NCBI GenBank assembly: GCA_000320605.2
Contig: KB445805.1
Location: 310,001 to 374,000 of the forward strand
Reading direction: 5' to 3'
DNA from: Gelatoporia subvermispora B
Taxonomy: Eukaryota; Basidiomycota; Agaricomycetes; Polyporales; Gelatoporiaceae
DNA length: 64,000 bases
Positions within the stretch are counted from its first letter, which is position 1, and the number at the start of each line of letters is the position of its first letter. A program made the translations under genes and the position numbers. Under the pieces are notes generated by a model. That model had not been told where the DNA came from, did not search any database, and saw nothing but the letters and a program-made list of their open reading frames with translations. Shown in pieces: positions 57,237 to 64,000 of this stretch.

Positions 57237-59053
57237 TCAAGACACTTCCGCAACTGCTCCCAAAATCTGGCGATCGGAAAATGGTTCCCTGAACGGCGCG
57301 TTCAGAAGTTTATCCAGTTCAGAAACCGGAGTAAGCTCAATTGTCACGGGCCAAGACCATGGTAGATCTGGACTACGGGGGACAAAGGCATCTTGAAGTG
57401 TCCGCAGCTTTTCCCTGATGGCCGGAATCGTTAGACGGTCCTGTGGCTGATGCTTCCAGCTGCTCTCCATGAGGTCCCACATATCTTTGGTGAGTCCAAA
57501 GAAGGTAGCACCCGACGGCCGCTTCATGCGATATCCTTTGACGAAGCAGCCAACAAGCCGATGATAGGGCATCTCAGGGAGGTCCATAAATGGGAAGTTG
57601 CCGGTCATGACCTGTGGGATATGGAGCATTTGAGACGTGAAAAAGTCCAGCAATGTCCTTGTGATCCCGTACCTCCCACATGACCATCGCAAAAGCGTAT
57701 ACATCGCTTTCATGCGTATACAATGCGCGGTCCTGCCCTATTAACCTCGGCTCGAGCAGCTCAGGGGCTTTCCATCCTATAGCGCCATCTACCGCAGTGC
57801 TAGACTTGATGAAGTTCGGCTTATCCTCGTAGTTAAGACCCGTCAGCCCAAAGTCTGACAGACATGCCTCTTTGTTTTCGTCAATGAGAATGTTATCCTG
57901 CGTGCGCTTGTTGAGTACTGATATTACGGAGGAGAGACTTTCGCTTACCCCTTTTAGGTCGGCATGCACATACCCCATATTGTGCAGGAACTCGAGTCCA
58001 CTCGCAGCACCAACGAGCTATGAGGATAAGCCTGGTCAATGACTCACCGCGAAGACCCACCAAGACCGACACTGTGAACATACCAAATCGAACCGGTTAC
58101 ATAACGGATTCTGCAGGAGGTATGAAGTGATTGTACGATTGGGCATCCACTTCGAGATCAGCCACGGTATGGGGCTCTGTTTATCACAGAAGACACCATA
58201 GAAAGGTGTGATATTCGGATGACGAGCATACATCCAAGCCACGGCTTCTTTGCAAAATGACTACAGAAAGGATTCAGTGAATCATTCTCTGCAACAAGTG
58301 ATCTACGAACTTGTTTTACGCCGATGGGACGTGTGATCATGTCGGGTTTCGGCATCTTGATTGCCACCGGCCTCCCATTGTACGTACCCTTCCAAACTAG
58401 CCCAAAGCCACCGCATCCAACCGGCGCATGTCCTGTCTTCTCTACCAGAGCAAGATTGAAGGACCTCGGCCAATATGAGTTTTCTCCACACAGCCGCCGG
58501 AGCAGATCCAGCAACATCGGTTGCAAGGCTTTGAAATCTTCATCCTCCGGCATGGCTTTGAGAACCTGAATCTCCGTGAGCGTGACAAATCCAGGTATAT
58601 ATGTGGTCCAACCTTATCAATACGCTCCACTCTGTTACGAGCTTCTCTTCCTGTTAGACTTGGTAGCAAGTTGCGCTGCTCCTCGGATAGAATAAGCTGC
58701 ACAAATTCACGAACAAGCGTCTCCGGAGTCAATGACTCGAGATCCTCCATGTCGTCCACTATCAGAGAACCAGGTACATCTTAATCAAAACGAATATCGG
58801 ATGGATGAGTGCTTGATCATTGTTTACCGTTATCAGTTGTTGGGGGAAATGATTTCGAGATATCCGAGCTCAACAATGGACCGTCTCTGGCCTCGGAGAA
58901 GGCGTCCAGAGACAGCTCAGTCATTCTTGACGTTACGCCACTTTGCAAGTCTAACATAAATCGTTTGTATGCAACCGCATACACACCGAGAGAGAGTACA
59001 TTACCTACGGAGTGGCCATTGGGTGCAGGACTGCTAGTATCGCTCGGTTCCAT
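57237..59053 (-). CDS. TKL-like protein kinase, family B (copy K8)
   Basis: The start is MEPSDTSSPAPNGHSV (59053), then the exon SGVTSRMTELSLDAFSEARD. The helical region DDMEDLESLTPETLVREFVQ ends REARNRVERIDK, and an intron joins it to VLKAMPEDEDFKALQPMLLD. The kinase domain has the loop VGCGGFGLVWKG, VAIKMP, FCKEAVAWMYARHPNITPFY, LISKWMPNRTITSYLLQ, YVHADLKG|DNILIDE, CLSDFGLTGLNY and WKAPELLEP. After VYAFAMVMWE|VMTGNFPFMDL the protein ends DRQILGAVAEVS. HAD replaces HRD (HGD in K2 and K5), while Asp and Lys are kept. All exons appear open, so the gene looks functional. No family A element is seen upstream. Confidence 0.82.
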
Positions 59054-59907
59054 AGTCTCTAGAACCTGTTTCGAGAGCGCCTATTCCCGGGTCACCTATG
59101 GCGAGCGATAATAGCATACGTATTGCTTACCACAGTTTGTATCTTGAGGTCATACGTGCTCTCACTCCATGTCTTGTATCTTCTCTTGTTGAAAAAGGCT
59201 CTAAAGCCACTCATGCTCTCAAGAACTCTTTGGTCGACATTGAATCTTGATGTATATGTCAGTACTAGGGAGTATGGGCCATGAAGAGGACATACGCATC
59301 ATAGTGCCTTTCCAATTGCTTGTATATCGCGCGGGGCATGATCTTTCCGTTGACGTCCAATATATGTCGAGTAACATCTTGATTGCTCCTTCCTTCCCTC
59401 AAGTATTTGTTCGAAGCAGGCATTTCAAGCCAAAGTATGAGCAGTAGAGGATGATCCTCAAGTCGGACGATGATTATGAAACGGCTTTCAATGAGAAGAT
59501 GGCGGTATAGATATACCTAACTTGGAGACCTCGTGGCATGGTGGGTAGATGCGTACGCATGGAAACCAAGAATAAGGACAATAGCAGCCGAGTTTGCGTC
59601 CGGCAGTGCGGTGGACACATGCGAAAATAGCAAGTTGAAAGCGCAGGAACCCGACAGGCACCCAGGCTCGGCACTTGCGGACCCCCAGTTGTTACAGTAA
59701 GCGCGCATGTTGTTTCCGGCAGCACGGCTAGGAAGGTGGCGAACGACAGATATCGACTGTGCTAATCAGAATTAATTTAGACAATAGACAGTGATCCCTC
59801 ATTAAAGCAGCAAGATGTTGGCCATAACCATCACACAACACAGGGACAGCGGTGAAATATCAGGCATACAAACATTAGGTGTGTCAAGTATACGAAGCAG
59901 GTCGTTG
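59054..59907. other. Spacer K8-K9
   Basis: 854 bases, the promoter of K8 and 3' flank of K9. I searched by eye for the 28-base element and did not find it. No gene was seen. Confidence 0.55.
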
Positions 59908-61390
59908 CTATGTAGGTGGCCTGGGAAGAGGTGGTAGCTGTCGCATGACATACCCCGCCGTGATGATAGTATGCTTCACGTCCTTGTAGAGACGAGCCAC
60001 AGCATTTTCCTCTCTATGCACAAGACGCTCGCGCAACTTCCTTCGGTTCAGACCATCAAGTAGCTGATCATAACGAGTGATCACCTCAGTCATTGTGGGG
60101 CGCTTTGCAGGGTCACTCTGAGTCATATCTTCTATGAGCTTCTCCATGAATTCAACGCCTTTGAATTCCTGAGAATGTATTAAACAGAGATTCAGGTCGT
60201 GGTCCCAAATTTGCGCACCTGCAGGTATCGCTCCCGTATGAGGTTTCCAATGCAATAGACGTCCGTAGGAAAGGGATCACTCGGTTGAAACCGCAGATTC
60301 CCTTGAAACTCCGGCACTGTCTTGTCCCCGCCTATAATAGGCGGCTCGCGCGGAGAGACATCGTCTGCGGGATAGCGTCGCGACAAACCAAAATCGATGT
60401 AATAATACCGTGTAGGCCTCACGGTTCTACTGTAGTGCTTAGGAGTCCCGCGTAGATCCCGCGACTGATTGGGTCTGAGAGGGTGATACATATCCGGAAA
60501 CAATGGTTGAGGATCCATCATAATGTTGAGTATCATGCAGTCCCTGGCTTGCGGTCAGAGACGTAGATGCTAGGATGATGGGCATGAGTAACTACCTATG
60601 AGCCACGCGGTGCTCATGCATGAAGTGTAATCCCTGAAAGAATGCCATATTCGCACGTATAACAATTGTAGTCAATGATGGAGACACACCTCAAATGCTT
60701 GCCTCCAGAACTCAGCTAATTCTCCTATTGTTTGAAATTGAGGTTTGTCATAACCTCGGAGGAACGGCATCACAATTATCTGGTAGTCTGCATCAAAAGG
60801 ATCTTGCAGAGTTTCGAAGATTGGAACACAATGATTGCGCGGTTCCGAGGCGAACGGTTCTTCAGAGAACAAACGGCCGATTTCGACTTCGTACGGATGA
60901 AGTGATGTTAAGATTCGCTTTAGCATGACAAGCTTCTCGTCAGATATACGTGTCGCATCGAGGGCATCCACTGACTGAGAAGGGTGAGCAGATTTCAAAA
61001 CAATACAGCAAGCAATAACTGTGGTCGCACCAGTGATAGCAAAGCGTCCTCGCACTCATACCAGCCTTTCTTAGTACCCAACCATGAAGGCTTCCACCCA
61101 GGCCTAAAGCGGGGGCGTAACATATAACCCCTCTGCGCAAGCCACTCTTGACGGTCTTTCCACCACGACTCCTCGGGCGACAGTTCGGCTAGGTCGAGCT
61201 CCACAGCTTTTCTATCTGTTTTGCCATTTGAAGGGATGCTCTTCTGACCCGTAGAAGGGTCTTGCAACGCGTCAACAGGCTGCGCACTGAGGGCAGAGTG
61301 GGCCGCGCCCGAAGGGGCGGTCATGGCGGTGTCTACGTTCTTGGTCGTTTCTGAGGCTAAGACACCGTTCCGATCATCGATTGTCGACAT
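59908..61390 (-). CDS. Kinase-like protein, family A (copy K9)
   Basis: The ATG at 61390 opens MSTIDDRNGVLASETTKNVD. The signature is ESWWKDRQEWLAQRGYMLRP followed by RFRPGWKPSWLGTKKGWY. The core shows DATRISDEKLVMLKR, LHPYEVEIGRLFSEEPFAS, EPRNHCVPIFETLQDP, LHFMHEHRVAHR|DCMILNIMMD, YYIDFGLSRRY and GGDKTVPEFQGNLRFQPSDP. The C-terminus KLIEDMTQSDPAKRPTMTEV runs to PPLPRPPT. It has the same hallmarks as the other A copies: no glycine loop, no lysine in the HRD loop, DFG kept. The frame looks intact with normal GT donors. The shared element is at 61553-61580, about 165 bases before the ATG. Confidence 0.83.
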
Positions 61391-62272
61391 TGGGAGAGTG
61401 CAGGCTCGCAAGTGAACAGTAGAGAAGCTACTTTGTCCGGAGGTCAAACAACAGGATCCATGGTGCTGTATGGGGCCAAACTCACGTTGACAGGCTACGC
61501 AAACTAGGTTTCAGCGTCTGACTGCCAGCGCCTCAGTCTCGCGATGAGCGCGCGCGGAACAATAATGACCATCGCGGAGCATCGATTCTTCGCATATCAT
61601 AACGAACCTATGTGATGCGCGTGAGAACCTTACGCGCAAACACGTGGGGAAACAGTACCCGATCAGAAAACAATGGCGGAAAATATGGGCACGACAGTCC
61701 CGCATTATCTCGACGAGTCCACAACAACAACCGTGATGGGCGCCAGTAAGCAAAATCTCTCAGATTGGACACATACAAGGGGTATCACAGCGAAACTCAA
61801 CATCATCAATGTTTCCAGTGATATGCCCAGGGCCTCTCGCATAGACTGACTGGGAGTCATGTCACTCCCTGATCATGAGTGCCTGAAGAGCGAGATAAAC
61901 TTACACGTGCGGTGCCTCTGCACGCGGTGCGAACTTCGCGGCTCATCCGCTGCCATACCGCAGCACGGGAAATGGCGATGAATGCAATCTACAGGCGACG
62001 AGAGCATCATATCATCAGTGCAGACGTCTCGAGCAATCGCACGCGGTATCGTGAGGGATCTCGTACCAGCACATGATTCCCCAGTTACATCGATGCGCTC
62101 AATTGCTACCCACTGGGAGCAAATCGCTCCTCGTTTGCCATGAAGCAGCCTTGCTGCTTACGAGTGTGAGACACACGAACAGTGCGAACCGGCGTTCCTC
62201 AGGAGAACAGACTCAATATACGCGTTTATGACCCGCATAGATGACCGATGGAAGACCCATACTGATGTCTAT
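61391..62272. other. K9 upstream region and 3' flank of the P450 pseudogene
   Basis: 882 bases with the element at 61553-61580. Otherwise no recognisable content; the plus-strand frame 61879-62076 is short. Confidence 0.55.
61553..61580 (-). promoter_or_regulatory. Shared family A upstream element, copy 5 (K9), best preserved
   Basis: Plus strand: cgcggaacaataatgaccat then cgcggagc, 28 bases, extending into gcatcgattcttcgcatat as in the orphan copy at 51705. The direct repeat CGCGGAAC / CGCGGAGC has a 20-base period, about two helical turns. Confidence 0.7.
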
Positions 62273-63260
62273 TTAAGCCTGCACAAGCGTCGAACCGAGA
62301 ATGAGCATCTCGGCAGCGGGAGACCGGTACCTGATGGTACGTAGATCAAAAGGATTGGGATGTTTGTAACTCGAAAACAAGTTAGGTCTGTTTACGCGAA
62401 CTAAGGCAGGCTCACGACAGCATGGACGTCTGGATTCTTGACTCCACTCCAATACGCTTCCCAACGGTGTCAAGTGCTGGGGTGATGTCACTATCATTGT
62501 TTACGTCACGTGAATTACTTATGAAAACTGGGATGCGAACCGTCTGCCAGCCCCGAATGCTGCAATGCCGGGATCTCTATCGGTAGCGCTCAGTTGGTGG
62601 TTGTTGAGTAACCTCCTGTGTTAAATTCCTCCGGATGCAGATACCGCACGGGAGCATGAAGAATTGCGCTGGTTACAATCAACGTCGGACCAAGGTAGCA
62701 TAGAATGCGGTGCAGACTTACCAAGTATTTTGGATCATGAGCGTTCCCTTGGGAACGAAGTACCTGTTGTAATCATCATCATGTGTGCTCTTGTGATGGA
62801 TGCTAAGTGGCACAACCAGCCGCCATCGCATGCACTCTTTGCAAATTGCCTCGAAATACGGGAGAGAAGCCTGATCTGAAAATTCAGGTAGCCGATATAG
62901 GCCGACAACGTTCGCGAGTTGCTGCTGGGCGTGCCTCTGCACTTCCGCGTAAAGCAACGTTGGGAGAACGGACGAGTGCAAAGTAGAGACGGCCTGTACC
63001 GCAGATGAGCAGATGAAACATTGGATACATCTTTCACTAACCGTATCAATACCACCTTTCGAGCATATGAGGGACTATTTCGAATGACATCATCATTACT
63101 CCGCACACGCTCTTCGCGATACTCTCCTCGTTGGCTAGCTCCTCTTTATCTAGGTATGACATGCGTCCGACTAGCTTGGCGGCTGCAGAAACGTGCGCAT
63201 TATACTTCTTAGGATGCAACCATCATTATTCGCTAATGAACGGAATAGAGTGCATACTAC
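62273..63260 (-). pseudogene. Cytochrome P450 pseudogene without its heme cysteine
   Basis: The C-terminal half of a basidiomycete P450 of the CYP64-like (O-methylsterigmatocystin oxidoreductase-like) type is readable in order. A broken I-helix, GGIDT|AVSTLHS, lies across an intron near 63045. It is followed by AEVQRHAQQQLANVVGLYRL, the K-helix EAICKECMRW (ExxR kept) and KGTLMIQNTW. After the next intron, AILHAPVRYLHPEEFN runs into a stop. In another frame the heme loop reads FGAGRRFASQF, where the family needs FGxGRRxCxG, so the cysteine ligand is gone and a stop follows. The tail HPNPFDLRTIRYRSPAAEML ends at 62273. The N-terminal half upstream of ~63260 is unrecognisable. Frame breaks and the missing Cys make it a clear pseudogene. 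Confidence 0.85.
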
Positions 63261-63913
63261 AGCGTGAGTCCAAGGCAACTCCTTCATTGTAATGGCGCTA
63301 ATCTTCCAGTCTGCCGCTTCCTTTCGGAAACCGGCACCCAGCAGTCACGTGGAAGCATATCTTGAAATTGGGACGAAGTCGTATCAGAATGCCCCAAGTT
63401 TGGTTCAAAACGTCTGAGTAGGCTACGTTCTCCGTAGGTCATGTAAGCGTGTCCAGGAGCGAGCGTATGAACCCCAACGGGAGCGCGGTTCAAGAGGCAA
63501 CTGGATAGCCATCAGACGACCGCGGCGCCCAGCCACCAGGCTTTCGGGCGCCATAGATAGATAGCCCTGAGCGCCCAGCCCCGATCAGAGAGCGCTCGCG
63601 AGACTACTTGTCGCGGAGTATCGCTTCCTCGCAAATCTCGACAGATTACGCGCAAAATGTTTTTACAATAAATGTACAGAACCTCAGGAATACAACAATG
63701 GGGTGTCAAAGACAACGTTCCCCATCATCGGAGGACTCAACACAGCCGTTGTTATTGTCCATTCCCGAATCATTGGCATCTCCGCAGATATCAATATCCA
63801 CAGCGGGTCAGTCTTGAGGACAGGAGCGGTCAGCTTCAACATGGTTAGAAGGAATGCGCTCGTGAACTGCGTTTATAACCGACAGTCTGCGAGAGAAGAC
63901 CCCTACAGATATC
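63261..63913. other. Spacer between two P450 remnants
   Basis: 653 bases. Around 63592-63645, cgcgagactacttgtcgcgg then agtatcgcttcctcgcaaat vaguely resembles the right part of the family A element. It is too diverged to call as a copy. No gene was recognised. Confidence 0.4.
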
Positions 63914-64000
63914 TTAGGCCCGCGTGTGCTTCTGACCAAGAATGAGCGTCTCGGCAAGAGGCGAACGAGGACGAATGATGCATTCAAAAGGATATGGATG
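63914..64000 (-). CDS. Last exon of a second cytochrome P450 (partial, runs off the window)
   Basis: Minus strand reads HPYPFECIIRPRSPLAETLI, then LGQKHTRA and a stop at 63914. This is the typical C-terminal end of basidiomycete P450s (HPxPFxCxIxPRS). It is similar in DNA to the end of the pseudogene at 62273-62360 (for example gaatgagc-tctcggca and caaaaggat), so the two are duplicates. Whether the rest of this copy is intact lies outside the window. Confidence 0.65.
   Translation of the reverse strand, partial: HPYPFECIIRPRSPLAETLILGQKHTRA

Noticed and set aside
63592..63645. Possible further copy of the kinase element
   Set aside because: Only one CGCGGAG half site and part of the flank agree, so it is too weak to count.
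1..64000. Search for tRNA genes, CRISPR arrays and intact transposons
   Set aside because: Reading by eye I found no cloverleaf with A and B boxes, no spaced identical repeats, and no transposase or reverse transcriptase motif. A tRNA scan and repeat masker would be needed to be sure.

Overview
The window reads as nuclear DNA of an Agaricomycete (mushroom-forming basidiomycete), probably Polyporales. Genes are cut by many short GT-AG introns of roughly 45-70 bases, several coding exons are tiny (9, 20, 26 and 27 bases), and the gene content fits: a DUF6533 seven-helix protein, a muskelin homologue, a pyrolysin-like subtilase and an expansion of basidiomycete kinase-like genes. The order-level placement is inference from family content, not from a marker gene.

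Positions 1-38,000 are a conventional gene-dense region. It holds a hypothetical repeat protein (minus, ~0.36-1.3 kb), prefoldin subunit 4 (plus, 1512-2123), muskelin (minus, 2242-5520), a nuclear-looking hypothetical protein (plus, 6229-7422), an FAD aromatic hydroxylase-type monooxygenase (minus, 7974-10145), a DUF6533 membrane protein (plus, 12759-14546), diphosphomevalonate decarboxylase ERG19 (minus, 14935-16202) divergent from the CCR4 deadenylase (plus, 17017-19457), a secreted S8 protease (minus, 19833-23527), a SAM methyltransferase (minus, 24544-25368), a 1464-residue membrane-anchored acidic protein (minus, 26735-31361), a C2HC zinc-finger protein (plus, 33543-34969) and a mitochondrial LEA-like protein (plus, 37046-37809). 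Several exon structures here were resolved to the base by frame and by homology.

Positions 38,000-61,400 are an accessory array in which every gene points the same way (minus). It interleaves two unrelated-looking kinase families. Family A is a short kinase-like protein with a conserved W-RDRQ / RPRYRPGWKPSW N-terminus, no glycine loop and a catalytic loop lacking the usual lysine. Family B is a TKL-like kinase with a helical N-terminal region and HGD or HAD in place of HRD. In genomic order the loci are A, B, A, A-relic, B, A, A-pseudogene, B, A. The recognisable family A promoters share a 28-base element (two CGCGGA-containing half sites 20 bases apart) that I do not see in front of the family B genes. 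One copy lies before an unknown small gene and one is an orphan. This array with its shared element is the best candidate for something undescribed. Its logic (paired active and atypical kinases, birth-and-death turnover, coordinated transcription) is inference.

Positions 61,400-64,000 hold decayed cytochrome P450 sequence: a pseudogene that has lost the heme-ligand cysteine, and the last exon of a second P450 running off the window. No tRNA, rRNA, CRISPR array or intact transposon was recognised.
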